DNA of 64,000 bases from Epiperipatus broadwayi (Eukaryota > Onychophora > Udeonychophora > Euonychophora > Peripatidae): NCBI GenBank assembly GCA_028023455.1, contig JAQFVV010012507.1:1991456-2055455 (forward strand), read 5' to 3'. Each line of letters begins with the position of its first letter. The first letter of the stretch is position 1. The notes under the pieces are model-generated. The model was not told the origin of the DNA. It saw only the letters and a list, made by a program, of their open reading frames with translations, and ran no database searches. The position numbers were made by a program, and so were the translations under genes. Below are positions 38,285-50,078 of the stretch, in pieces.

Positions 38285-38468
38285 GCAGAAAACAATGCTA
38301 AAAATGAAGAAGCTAATATTGAAGTTTGTGAACATGTTCATAAACACAAGCATAAACATGTCAACAATAAAAAGCACCACTCCAGTTTTTGTGTTCATTA
38401 TTTAAGTCATACAGCTGATCCTGGAAATAAAAACAACCTTTACTCTCCACCAAGGAAATGGTCTCATA
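38285..38468 (+). CDS. PTPN13: PTPN13-like exon: KIND-to-linker, His-rich
   Basis: Sixty-one codons plus one base between TTATAG and GTAAGT. The reading starts AENNAKNEEANIEVCEHVHK, continues through a His/Lys-rich stretch (HKHKHKHVNNKKHH) and ends SPPRKWSH. It joins the previous exon in phase 0 and the next in phase 1 (Ser codon split). No domain is recognisable; in the family this is the variable linker after KIND. The call rests on phase agreement and strong splice sites. Confidence 0.75.
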
Positions 38469-38536
38469 GTAAGTTTTATTTTTATTTATTTATTTTATAA
38501 GTAAATTATTCTATATTTATCTTTTTTTTTCTTCTA

Positions 38537-38579
<43 letters not shown>

Positions 38580-40521
38580 TACACACACATATATATATAC
38601 AATTTTTTACATGTTTTGAATTATTGCATTATTGAGGTCTCCCTAAGTTTATTCCAATATTTTTGATTGAGATCTTCTATTTTTACATCACTTCTAAAAA
38701 TTACTTTATCCATCAATCTCACATCTTAATTTTTTTCAAATCTTTTGTATTCAATTTATGACCTCTTTATCCATATTAGCATCCCAATTTATTCAATAAT
38801 GCCAGAGCTATTTATTTTATCCTGACATTCAGAAATATATTAGCTATGTATATTTCTTTCTGATAGTCCTAACATACATAGTTCTTACTTTCTTGTGGAT
38901 TTAGTAATCTCTATAGTACTTTTCTTTATTTTTTGAAGTTTAAAAATTATAATCAAGGATGCTTGAATCCATTTTTAAAAATAAAAAATTCATAATATGG
39001 AGTTAGAAAAATGAATATTGTAAATGTTTTGTTCAAAGTATCAGTATAAAAAAATATCATTGAAAGAATACTTGTAGTAAAATAGTATTAAAAGGAATAA
39101 TTTCTTTGTGCCGGGGGGGTGGGTGTATTTGATTATTCTTTTATTACAATCATTATAATGCTGAATTTTATATAGATACTTTGAATAAAATATTTACAAT
39201 TCTTTGTTGTTTTTTTTTTGTAATTCTTTATTATCGATTTTTATTTCATCTTTTGCAAAATTCATTAAACATTAGTAGTTTTTGGATTTATTTTTAGTTT
39301 TTTTTTTCTTTTTGACTTTCATTAGCAATCGCTGCAGCTGGAAGTATCATTTCAAAATCACAGTCATATTAAGTATAATATATTAATATTTTAATCTCAT
39401 TTTACTTTTATTCTTTTCGCTTTTTATTTTACATGGCAAATACTTTCCATAAAATCGATATAAAAGGGTATGGGGAGATGAAATTACTGTATATCCAAAC
39501 TATTGCTGATTTTTGTTAGAGTATAGTCAGCAACTGTGGTAGCATTTTATAAATTACGTTTCAAATTGTGATCTATATCATTGGATTTTAAAGCTGAATT
39601 TCATCAGAAATGCTTACACTGATATGCTATTTCATATTCTACAAATTTAACACAAGGTGACATCTCTTATTCATGTATCTTTTTTGTAAATTTTCTTTAT
39701 ACTGACTTTTTAGATTAACTTGAGATTAGCATTTTCTGCAAATGATTTATAATAATGGTAGAAAATGCATATAACTGAGAAGATTAATATGTTTTAGTTA
39801 ACTTTTTTTCATCTTTCTAAAATATCACTTTTACTATTATATTTCTCTAGTCATCTGATATAGCTTATTATTTACAACTTTTATATATAACCCTCCTTAC
39901 AATTATTCTATTTCTTCACATTTTCAAAATTTTTATAATGATTATATTATTTAAGAGAACTTCACTTCTTCACAAATACAATTTTCCATCTTTCTTATTA
40001 TTATTAAGAATTGTTATTTATGGTACTTTGATTTTCATTTGTTTTATTTCTGTATATATAGATCTTCATAAAATTCTTTCCACTTCACTTTATAATGCAT
40101 ATTCTGCTTTTAGTAATTTAAAATTTTTTACTTATAGAACTCAATCGCAAGATATTTTATATACTTGAGATTTCTACTTTTTTTTATAGCTTGCCTTGTC
40201 ACTTCATTTTTATTTCTTTGCTTCATTGTTATTATTATTAATTTTTTTTTTTTTTACATAATTCTACATATTACATTTTTTTAAAAAATTAATCACTTTT
40301 AATTAAACTTATGCTTATTTTTTCTACTTACATTATCTCACTAGAAATTCTACTGTTGAATAACTGTTTTCTGTTTTCATATCTTCTTATTGATCTCATC
40401 TGTATTCACACAAATTTAAAAAAAAAATGTATAGTGCAATTAGAGATTGAAAATATATTTATTTAATTATTTATTTTTATTATAATTATAATATAATGTG
40501 TAAATTACTTTTTTTTCAAAG
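38469..40521. other. PTPN13-like intron
   Basis: AT-rich. (TA)n 38541-38578 and homopolymer tracts; nothing else recognised. Confidence 0.55.
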
Positions 40522-41220
40522 GTTTTGGTCATATTTCTGATTTGCGAAGTCTTCCAGATGGTAGGTCTAAAAGTGATCACTTAAGTTTTGAAGGTGAAAA
40601 ACCAAGGATTACAAGCATTAGTCGGCAAAGTTCAGATAGCAGTGAGAATATTCCTCTTCCTAAGCCTATTTTGCGTAAAGAAGAGCCTGAATTAATAATT
40701 CCGTATTGGGTTCAAAAAGATGAAATTCATGATTCAGATCACAGCAATAATTCAGATGAATCTGGTTCCTGGGTCAAACCTATTTCACTATCTAAAGATT
40801 ATAGTAATCATGAACTTTCTAATAGTAATACTCAATACATAATTCATAGTGATGAAGAACCCATTATTTCTGAAATTGGAATCCAAAATCGTTCTGCTGA
40901 ACTGTCTAGAGATAAAGACAAAGAAAATGATATACCTCTTCCAACTAGGAGCCGAACACGTTCAAAATTGCGCAGCCAAATTTCCTCAGGAATTTATGAT
41001 AGTCAGCGGGCAAAGCGACGGCAACATCGATATTCTTTTTCTGATGATGGCAAAAGTAGTGACTCACTATGGAATGCATTAAGAGAACAACGTGAAAGAT
41101 TACGAAATATGCAAAAGTCACGGAAAAATAAAGAACGACATCGGCACACTATTAATAGTAGTGACCCTTTAGATATGTCGGAGAAGAGATCAGTAATGTC
41201 TGTTAGTTCAGTTTTTGAAG
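40522..41220 (+). CDS. PTPN13: PTPN13-like exon: linker with helical RERQ-type segment
   Basis: A 699-base exon, open throughout, between TCAAAG and GTAAAT. It encodes a Ser/Asp/Glu-rich, probably disordered linker (SRQSSDSSENIPLPKPIL; HSDHSNNSDESGSW) and, near the end, a charged helix DSLWNALREQRERLRNMQKS. This helix corresponds by position and pattern to the SALDRIRERQKKL segment of vertebrate PTPN13. Basic RS-like stretches (RSRTRSKLRS, AKRRQHRYSFSDD) are possible phosphorylation sites, which is inference. Enters in phase 1 and leaves in phase 1. Confidence 0.88.
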
Positions 41221-42183
41221 GTAAATAATTGTGTTTTTGAATATTCACTTTTAACAAATGTTTTAGTTTATTCTTTGTTTTTTTTTTTCAATATTGATTG
41301 TCAAAATGTGATGTAAAAAAGGACCTTAGATTTTTTTTTTTGATCTTTAGTCAATTTATCCAATGTTTAAAATCACATTATATTATATAAAATTTAGAAT
41401 AGCAATGTAATTATTAATAAAGAATAATAAAATATTTAAAACTTATTATATATAAACAGATATGCACATTATAGATTTAATTATATATAATTATCTTTTT
41501 AAGTATTGTGTCATTTTTTTATAGATTTTATCTTATGTAAGTAGTTATTTCCACAATTGTTGCACAACTCAATTTATATATAATATAAAACTTTTATGCT
41601 GTGATGTATTTACAGAGCATTATTGCCCTGTATGATTTGGTATAGTGATAACGTATCAGATTCTGAAACTCAAGATCCTCCGATTGCAGCCCAGCTCTAT
41701 TACTTCTGATGCTCGAATTTCTTATGAATTCTTGAAAAATAAATTATTTGATTATGTATATAGATAAATATCAAACATTTCCATAAAATGTAATATTGAT
41801 ATTTCTATTTGTTTAATATATGTATTATTTTTTTTTTAAAGTCTTGTGTAAACTATAAGAAGTCATTTGATTGCATTTCATTCACTATCTAAATATTTTT
41901 AGTACAGTTTCATATAAATTTGTTTTATTTATTAAAAAAAAAATACTAAACAATAAAACAAAAAAATTTCACTTGAAGCACTTTGATTATGTCAATATTT
42001 TATTTTAATTGACTATTCAATACTTATATAAACTTATGAGTGAAGAAATGGAATTATGCAATACATAATTTGATTTAAATTATTTATCTTTCATTTTTTA
42101 TTTATTATGTTGAATTCTTTTATAAAATTTATGCATTTATTTGTACTTATTATTTATGTATATTGTATTTTTTAAACATTTAG
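41221..42183. other. PTPN13-like intron with tRNA-like piece
   Basis: About 1 kb, AT-rich. The only structured part is the tRNA-like stretch at 41629-41705. Confidence 0.55.
41629..41705 (+). repeat. tRNA-derived SINE head, decayed
   Basis: ATTTGGTATAGTGATAACGT resembles a tRNA D-arm/A box. About 35 bases on, CGATTGCAGCCCAG is a weak B box, with AAGATCCT between. It lies in an intron and has no intact cloverleaf. Confidence 0.4.
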
Positions 42184-42613
42184 GAAGTTATCGTCCCAAT
42201 ATGTCTCCCCAAAATAGCATGAATGGTGTACCCTTTATAGAACTTTTGACACAAGAGATTGAGGAGTTAAAACGAAAAGAAGTTAGAGATAAAATCAAAC
42301 GGGAACAATTTGGTGAAGTTAGATCTGCAACACTGCCCAAAACTTTGGAGAGATATAAGGAGCCAAAATCTTACGGTAGTCCTGATTCTCCACCAAGAGA
42401 ACCACCACCTGAGCCACCTAAAGAGGTTAGGAGAGCTTCTTCACTTAAAGTTCAGAAATCTCCTCAAATAACTGCAGAAATTGGTCTTCAAACTTCAGAA
42501 GAACTTTTAGATAATGCTTCAAATACGGCTTCTTTGAGTTCAAGATTGTCAGAAATCAGGCCAATTTTAGTTCATTCTCGTAATCTAGATATGAACTTGG
42601 CAGAAAAGAATAT
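42184..42613 (+). CDS. PTPN13: PTPN13-like exon: second linker helix and Pro-rich stretch
   Basis: A 430-base exon between ATTTAG and GTGAGT; enters phase 1, leaves phase 2. Encodes GSYRPNMSPQNSMNGVPF, a charged helix LLTQEIEELKRKEVRDKIKR matching in place the NQEIMLKRQEEEL helix of PTPN13, a Pro-rich run (SPDSPPREPPPEPPKE) that could bind SH3 or WW domains (inference), and a Ser-rich end (SNTASLSSRLSEIRPIL). Confidence 0.88.
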
Positions 42614-42836
42614 GTGAGTTCGGTTACCTTTTTTTAATCTTGATCTAATTTTAAGTATTATTATGAATTTTTATTATTTACTAATCTTATTTTTAATCAA
42701 AATTCTCAAAATAGTTAAGTAGTTCTTTTATATTTTAATAATTACAATATATTTTGTTAATATAAGTGTAATGGTTAGCTATTTATTGTTATTGTTAATA
42801 CCAATCTATAATGATGACGTAACATAACATAACATA

Positions 42837-42874
<38 letters not shown>

Positions 42875-44464
42875 TATACTAAGTGTCAAATAAAGGATTA
42901 ACATTAAATATATTACAAAAAGAAACAAAAATTCCATCTAGAAGACTTTTTGTTGATATATTTTTATAAAACTAATTTTTGATATTTTTTCCAGCTTTTA
43001 ATAAATTGTAAACTTCACCCTGTTAAACAATGATAGTGTAGTCACTTACGATTGGAAGGTTACTGGATTGATTAAAGTATAACAATTGAAATGGAAAGAT
43101 ATATTTAAAATAATATTTATGAAAAAGTAGAAATGTATTAATTTAATTATTCCATATAGTTGAGTCTATCAATAACAGATATATTAATTTGTATTTACAA
43201 TTTAAAGTGTATATTTGGGCTAAAAACGGTATAGTTTCTAGACTAAATCTTAATGATTGTTACCAATCATTTATTAGGTATTTAGGTATGACAGCAATGA
43301 ATGGAATCATGGTTATGAGTGCAGGATATTTGGCACTTTCAAAGGAAATTATAATACTTTTACTATTGATGAATATCAAGAATGGATAATGGAAACATGT
43401 GAGGAGTTGTGATCTGGGCCACCAAGAAATGAATCTTGGGAATTGTTTTTATTCATGGGATTAAAGTATATATGGTGAAATGGAAATTTATAAATATATA
43501 TATATTCCTCATAAGAAATAAGGAAATATTCTGGTACACATATTTTTTAATTAAAAAAAACTTTTCATAATTTACCATAGTAATTAAATTAAAAGTCTTA
43601 TTGCAAATAATAAAGTGCTTATTGACATTTTTCTGGTACTTACTGAACTATACAATTATTTAGCATATGATAGTGATATCTCTTCTATATCAACCTTCAC
43701 TTCAGTCAATTTTAATTTTTGTTAATTGTTTTTCAATGCAATACTGCAATTTGTTGGATTATTTTTTGCATTATTTTATTTTCATATTACATAAGAAATT
43801 GTGCAAGAGATTTACACTCTCAAGTCTCCTATCTTTGGCCTGCTAAAGTAAATTGATTTTTGTCCTATTAGTAGATTTCTGCCATTCATATATATTTCTT
43901 ATTACCTAAATTTGTCAGCTAATGTGAGGATTTTGTAGTGATAAAATTACTTGACTTAATTTAACCATTGCTAATTTTATTACATATATCTTATGTAAAT
44001 TTGGCTGCTCAATGTGTAAGCTTGGCATATTTGTGTTTTTTTTTGTTGCATAAATTGATTCACAATATGATGTTCATCATCATCACTTCACTGTACATGA
44101 TTTTATTGTTGTTATTTCAAATACATAATTTGAGCTCTTGATATTTGTGCTTCGTTATCTAGTGAATCACCATACATATTTTATTCCATACCTAAGTACC
44201 AAATATAGGTTTTTACTTCTAATATATTTTTCCTTGCTTGTATATTTGTGAATTGTAGCCAGTTGATATGAAATTTTGCAATAATTGAAGTATTTGCTAA
44301 AAAAGCAGATTATACATGACACTGCAGATCCCTTCACTGTTATGCTTTATTACTTTTTTTGCTAACTAGTATTTTAAGTATCCATGGATTCTTTTGCTTT
44401 TATTGAAGATCATCTGCCAACTTATATATATATATATATATATATATATGCTTGTAAGATATAT

Positions 44465-44507
<43 letters not shown>

Positions 44508-44559
44508 ATTACAAGCATAAAGCTAAACTAGTCAATATATAATTAAAATTACCCCAAAT
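42614..44559. other. PTPN13-like intron, first part
   Basis: Compound repeat (ACATA)n-(CA)n-(TA)n at 42824-42874, a short unrecognised coding-like stretch at 43275-43485, and (TA)n at 44423-44504 flanked by inverted ATGCTTGTAA/TTACAAGCAT. Confidence 0.6.
43275..43485 (+). pseudogene. Unrecognised coding-like fragment
   Basis: One frame reads RYDSNEWNHGYECRIFGTFK, then NYNTFTIDEYQEWIMETCEE, one stop, then SGPPRNESWELFLFMGLKYI. Residue use (W, C, P, G) is richer than random AT-rich translation here. There are no splice sites that fit the host gene. Probably a fragment of an element or processed copy I do not recognise. Confidence 0.35.
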
Positions 44560-44860
44560 CCAAAATTCAAACAGACCAGCAAAAAAATAATATTAAAACA
44601 CCACCAAAGGTTTTACTGCTACAAGCAGACTTCTCAAGTGTAAAGAACTACAAAACTACACAATATATATAATATTAAACATTACCCACAAATCCATTCA
44701 CTTCCCATCCACCCTTAATATTAAAAGAACTCTTAAATAAGTTAATTGCTTCAGAATAATATATTTTCAATAATAAAGATTTTTTAATTCTTCTTTTGAT
44801 TTTATTTTTCTCAAAGAAGACACCTTAGCTCCATCAAAATTAATAGATATCTTAGTTCTG
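44560..44860 (-). mobile_element. Penelope-like element tail with 3' UTR, fragment
   Basis: Minus strand reads INFDGAKVSSL (one frame) then FEKNKIKRRIKKSLLLKIYY and SEAINLFKSSFNIKGGWEVN (next frame), the C-terminal end of a Penelope endonuclease with the conserved IK-x-SL block. The 3' UTR follows to about 44560, with CTTGAGAAGTCTGCTTGTAG. Homologous to 3600-4160. Confidence 0.75.
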
Positions 44861-44970
44861 CTTTGTATGTCCATGAAAAAGAATCTTTATTATTGAAAAT
44901 ATATTATTCTGAAGCAATTAACTTATGTAAGAGTTCTTTTAATATTAAGGGTGGATGGGAAGTGAATGGA
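44693..44970. repeat. Inverted repeat, 89-bp arms
   Basis: 44693-44781 and 44882-44970 are reverse complements with a single mismatch by eye, spaced by 100 bases. The right arm is an inverted second copy of the Penelope C-terminal coding tail, reading SLLLKIYYSEAINL on the plus strand. Confidence 0.93.
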
Positions 44971-46919
44971 CCCATGATAAAATGACTGTTAAGTTAAATT
45001 AATAGTCCATTTAAAATATTAATTACTTGCTTATTATATATCCTATTTCTTTAATGTGGGTGTATTTCTTTTAATACTTATTTATTGTTAAATTTATGCA
45101 TAGTTTTAATAAATCACTTTTCATGATTTAATGTTTTCATTGTATATCTATTCATTTTTAATTATTCAGTTATGCTAATTAAATAATTTGAGAGCATCTA
45201 TTTTTTCAATCCCATTACTACTGTACAAGTTATAAACCCAGGAAATTACTATAAAACAAAAGAAAAAAAGAAGACAGAAACTAAGCCTCCAAAATTAATT
45301 TAAACAGTTACATTTATTAATCACCCCGGGACAGTGGGTTCTGACTAAATAAATTAAAAACTGTAAAACAAAACAAAAACAATAATGAATTGGGTGAGTT
45401 AATCTGGAAATGTAGTTACGTTCTGTGAAGATTTCTAATATCAAGAATGAATAAATGTAGACATAACTTGATTAACAAATACATTATAGAAATTTTTTCA
45501 CCAGCTCCTCATTGAAGTGAGCCATAGATCAAAATTAGTCAGCGGATCAGAGCACTATCCTATATAAAGATGATTTGAATGCTTTCTCTTGTAGCATTTA
45601 TCATAAAAAAAATCTTGTTTAGAGGTATTAGCACACTCTTTCTTTTTACATATTTGTAAATGCAAGCTATATAGGTTATGTGATATATGAGTTGATTTTA
45701 TTACTATTATAATTTTGCTGTTGGGGGCTTTGGCTAAATGAAATTGCTAAGCCTATTTTATTCTGTATCTGAATTAAGTTCAGGTCCATATGATTATTTC
45801 AGTTGGAGAGCTGAATTTAAAGACATGTGGATGTCTGAAAATTTCAAATAGCTTGAGTTGGTGATTTAAATCTGGTGTTTTAACTCCTCTCTGAAGAGAG
45901 CCACAGCTCAAAATTGGTCTGGGGATGAGAACAATCCTAGATAAAGCTGATTTGAATGCTTTCTCTTGTAGCATTTATCATAAAAAGAAGCTTGTTTAGA
46001 GCTATTAGCACACTCTTTACATACATATCCATGTTTTATTTTATTGATATGTAGTGCAAGTATATTAATATTTTTAAAATCCATCTTATGTAACATCTTT
46101 AAATAGTGAACCATTGTTTATAATTTTTTTTTATTAAAAGATAGCTTGCAATTTCTATTTATGATTTTATTAGATTTAAATACTATGAACTTGTCATTTT
46201 CCATTCAATTATTTAAAAAAAAATCATTTTTTTTTTGTCTATCAAACAGTTATTATTCCATGAAATTTTTTTCTAAAAAGATAAGTTATTTTAAATAACA
46301 TGCATTGATTTTACAGTTCTATGAAAATGATTGTAATTATAGAAGAATGTAGTTATAATTTTTATCAAACACAAAATAATTTTTTGTATATGTCTTTTCA
46401 AAACAGTATTTGGGTATTTTATTTTTTATTTTTTATTAATCTATCAAATTATCGTTTATTATTATCTCAATTATATGATATAGAATTATTTTCGCTATCC
46501 AGCACCAGGCCATTCACATAAATACTCTAGTATATATTTTGTTTATAGTTAATTATTTTAAGACATATTACCTTATTGATTATGTAAAAAATGATTATTA
46601 AAAAGCTAGAAATTTTTATATTTTATTTAACAAAAAACTATTTCATATTATAAAGATGCATAATGTTTTTTTTTTTTCTCAAAGCAATTTTGAAGTATAA
46701 TTCTTTTTAAGTTGTTAATTTTTAGTATTTATGTAATTAAAAAAAATAAGTAATTATTTTATTTATTCAAATTTTTTTTAAAAAAAGTAGTTTTTCATAT
46801 TACTTTTGAATAATTCAGTAAAGTTAGAAAATCTTTTATTTATTATATTTTTAATAAATGAAGTGTTTTTCTTGTTGTCAGTGTAAATATATTTTGTGTA
46901 ATTGTAATACTAATTTTAG
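44971..46919. other. PTPN13-like intron, rest
   Basis: AT-rich; includes the direct repeat at 45501-46062. Nothing else recognised. Confidence 0.5.
45501..46062. repeat. Diverged direct repeat, ~165-bp units
   Basis: 45501-45665 and 45881-46062 share a common order of blocks: CTCCTC-TGAAG-GAGCCA, then TTTGAATGCTTTCTCTTGTA, GCATTTATCATAAAAA and ATTAGCACACTCTTT. Period about 380 bases. The minus-strand reading of the second copy (SSKQASFYDKCYKRKHSNQL) looks element-like but I cannot place it. Confidence 0.8.
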
Positions 46920-47070
46920 ATATGAACCATTGCCACCAGATGATGTTCTAGCTACTGATCTTAATGATCGTGAATCTGAATGTGGCAGCGTACATAGTTC
47001 TAAACAGCAGAAATCATCAATTATAACACGGAAACTATCTGGTGCTTCTGATTACAGTAGAAAAGTTAAA
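46920..47070 (+). CDS. PTPN13: PTPN13-like exon: pre-FERM linker
   Basis: A 151-base exon between TTTTAG and GTAAGT: completes the split Ile codon, then YEPLPPDDVLATDLNDRESE, CGSVHSSKQQKSSIITRKLS and GASDYSRKVK. Leaves in phase 0. The RKL/YSRKVK end corresponds by position to the segment just before the conserved GPEFV block in PTPN13. No known fold. Confidence 0.85.
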
Positions 47071-47383
47071 GTAAGTTTAATATGGACTCCTTCCCTCCAA
47101 AAAAGATATCATGATTAGAAATTGATAGCAAATAGATGATAAACATAATAATACCTAAAAATACAAATAATGAAAACACTATTTTTCGCACTTATATGTA
47201 ATGCAACATTTTATTTTTCAGTTGGTAATATATTACAGTTTTGAGTTTTCAACAGCTTCCTGAAAAGCTCTTCTAATATTTAAAATTTTATTAAACAATA
47301 GTAGAAGCTATTTGCAAGTAGGAAAAATAATGTTAAATTATATAAAGTGCATAAACAATATGTTTCAATATTTATATTATAGT
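47071..47383. other. PTPN13-like intron, short stretch
   Basis: AT-rich intron between the exon donor and the LINE insertion; nothing recognised. Confidence 0.5.
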
Positions 47384-47395
47384 AATACAGTTAAT
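47384..47395. repeat. Candidate target-site duplication, left
   Basis: AATACAGTTAAT, matching AATATAGTTAAT at 49230-49241 at 11 of 12 positions. Confidence 0.5.
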
Positions 47396-48045
47396 ATTTT
47401 TTATCTCTCTAGTCTTGCATTAACATGTATCTTACATCTTACTAATCAATGATCACTTCCTGTGTTAAATTTATTAAGAACATTACAATCTTGAAATATA
47501 TATTTTCCGTTAGTCAAAATATAAGCCAATTCTGCTATACTTTCATTTGGATGCTTCCAAGTCCATTTCCTTTTAACATTTTTCCAAAAAAAATAATTCA
47601 TAATATAAAGTTTTTTCTTTTTTTGCTAACTCCACAAATCTATATCTTCTCTCATTTCTATTACCATAACCAAAATTACCTACGGCACTTTCATCTTTCA
47701 TTTGTTTACCAATTCTGGCATTGAAGTCTTCCATAACAATTTTAAAATGTTGTTTACTCTGATCAAACACATTTTGTACATCCATATAAAAATCTTCTAT
47801 TACTTCATTACTATGAGAACTTGTTGGGGCATAAACCTGAATTATCTGTTTTTTGTCTTTGGTAATCTTGCCACTCTGTCCGATACACTATTAATCTCCA
47901 CAATGTTGTTCTCCCACTTTTTATTTGTAATGAATCCTATTCCACTTATATTTCCAATATTTGTGCATTTGTCGTAGAGTACATGTCCACTTTTTAAATC
48001 AATTGTCTCAGTTTTATACAAAACTTTTACCAAGATAATTGCAAC
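47396..48045 (-). pseudogene. LINE endonuclease fragment (inverted 5' part)
   Basis: Minus-strand reading: VKVLYKTETIDLKSGHVLYD (48030-47970), IGFITNKKWENNIVEIN, QIIQVYAPTSSHSNEVIEDF, FKIVMEDFNARIGKQMKDES (GDFN motif as EDFN), FGYGNRNERRYRFVELAK, and after a frameshift ELAYILTNGKYIFQDCNVLN. This is the APE-type endonuclease of non-LTR elements, N-terminal end nearest the junction. The last part corresponds to the endonuclease remnant at 1640-1860. Confidence 0.88.
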
Positions 48046-48052
48046 TTGTCTA

Positions 48053-49215
48053 CAGAGAACATTGGATTTCCACCAACCAAAAGAACAATCTGGATTTAAA
48101 AGGGGTTTTAGTACAGTATTGAGAGAAGTTATATAAAGACAAATGAATATGAGTTGTCATTATGCTTTGGATTTGTAGATTATGAAAAGGCATTTGATTC
48201 TATAAATTTCTTCAGTGATTAAAGCATTGGATCATCAAGGTATAGATCCAGAATATTGTCATATTTTAAAGAATATTTATAAAAATGCAACAGCAACAAT
48301 TAGATTACAAAATGATAATACGAAAGTCAACATTGAGAAGGGCATAAGACAGGGTTGACTCCATATCTCCAAAACTTTTTACAGCAGTGCTGCAAGAAGT
48401 ATTTTGTGGATTAAAATGGAAAGCTAAAAGAGTGAAAGTAAATGGAGATTATTTAAGCCATTTAGATTTTGCAGATGATGTGGGTAATTTTGCAAATAAT
48501 GATTTAGAGCTGCAGGAAATGTTGCAGGAGTTATCAGATGAAAGTAGAAAAATAGAATTAAAGATAAATGTTAAAAAGACTAAAGTAATGTTTAATGGAT
48601 TTTCTCAAAATATGAAAATAAAGATTAATTATGATACGTCAGAAGAAGTTAACAGCTATAAATACCTTGATCATATTATTAATACAGATGGAAACATAAT
48701 GGATGAAATTAATCATATAATTAAACTTGTTCGGAGTGCTTTTGGTAGAAATAACTTGATACTAAAAGGAAATATACCTATGTGTTTGAAAAGGAAAGTT
48801 TTTAATAAATGTGTTTTACCAGTTCTTACTTATGGATCTGAGACTTGAACACTTAATAGAAGAGCAATACAGAGACTTCAGACCATTCAAAGAAGTATGG
48901 ATAAATGCATGTTGAGAAATCGAAAACGCAATATATGGGTAAGAGAAAAAACAGGTGTTACTGACCTCATTGAAAAAAATTGAAGACTGAAGTGGAGTTG
49001 AGCTGGACATATTGCTAGAAGAGGTGATAATCGCTGGACAATTGAAATTTTAAACGGGATCCAAAGAGATTGTAAAACCCAGAAGGAGACCACATTGGAG
49101 ATAGATGGATGAAATAAGAAAATATGCAGGGGTGATGTGGATAAAAAAAGCTAAAGATCGGAGATGGATTGAACATGGAGAGTACTTCATCCTGCAGCGG
49201 ATTGATAATGGTTAA
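48053..49215 (+). pseudogene. LINE reverse transcriptase fragment
   Basis: Plus-strand reading with frameshifts: EQSGFKRGFST-like start, DYEKAFDSI (motif A, about 48178-48204), ILKNIYKNATATIRLQND, the KLFTAVLQEVFCGLKWKA block, YLSHLDFADDVGNFANNDLE (catalytic ADD, 48450-48510), KINVKKTKVMFN, VNSYKYLDHI, VFNKCVLPVLTYGSET, then RRAIQRLQTIQRS, GHIARRGDNRWTIEIL and a final KKAKDRRWIEHGEYFILQRI. 48387-48848 is open for 153 codons. Stop codons after YGSET and in the connection region show it is inactive. Confidence 0.9.
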
Positions 49216-49229
49216 TGACGATGATGATG

Positions 49230-49241
49230 AATATAGTTAAT
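49230..49241. repeat. Candidate target-site duplication, right
   Basis: AATATAGTTAAT, directly after the (GATGAT)n tail; one mismatch to 47384-47395. Confidence 0.5.
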
Positions 49242-50078
49242 GTAGAAAAGTTTGTGAAAACAAAGGAAAACATTTAATATCTAAAAATATTAAATTTGAA
49301 AGATAAACATTAATTAGACAAGATTTGTTTGGTCATAATAAATAAAATATAAATATTATTTTGTATATTCTAAATTAATTTTATTTATTTATTAATTTTT
49401 CTTCAAGCATATACTTTACATATGTGTTGAGACTTAGCAGTTGATCAGTTAATTTTTTTATCTTTTTATTTTTCAATAAAATTATTGCTATTGTTCCCAA
49501 GTAGGTTGATAACAATCTAATCTTAATAATGAAAAATTCCTTTTGTATTTGAATTTTGACTGTTAATATATTTCAGAAATGAGAAATTTGATCTCATTAT
49601 TTTTTTTAGAAATAAGTAAAAAATAATATTTAAATTTCCCTGTGACATTTTAAATAAGATTATACATATACAAAATATCGTATGTAGTTAATCAATTGTG
49701 AATTCTGCTTTTATTAGAATGGTTGGTTTTTTTTTTTTTTTAAATAAGCAAATTGTTGGTAGATCATTACACAATTATTGTTGGAAAATAACAAAAGCTT
49801 AATAATACAATACTTTTATCATCTCTGTGGTGTTATTTGATGATAAAATTATAATATGTGACAATGAACTGTGAAATCAAAATCAATTTACAATAGTTAA
49901 TAGGCTTCTCTCTTTTTAAAATAATTTATCACTTTTTTTTTTAAAAATTTTATCTCTTTTTTTTTTAATTTTAATGAATCACAAAAAACAAAAGTGTAAG
50001 TTATTGTCATAAACTTAAAAAAAAAAGTTTTTCTATTAATAATTGACTATCATATATATATATATATATTGTTTTAAG
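49242..50078. other. PTPN13-like intron, rest
   Basis: AT-rich, homopolymer runs, (TA)n at 50053-50069 near the acceptor. Confidence 0.55.

Larger units (their letters stand above)
47396..49229 (+). mobile_element. RTE-like LINE with inverted endonuclease half
   Basis: The RT half is on the plus strand (about 48053-49215), while the endonuclease half, which should precede it, is on the minus strand (about 48045-47396). The two meet head to head near 48050. This is the twin-priming form of a LINE insertion. The 3' end has a short (GATGAT)n tail at 49217-49229. Same family as 1-1960; stops are few enough to follow the reading. Confidence 0.88.

Noticed and set aside
40849-41257. Additional readings overlapping the large PTPN13-like exon
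   Set aside because: Alternative-frame and antisense shadows of the exon, with no motif of their own.
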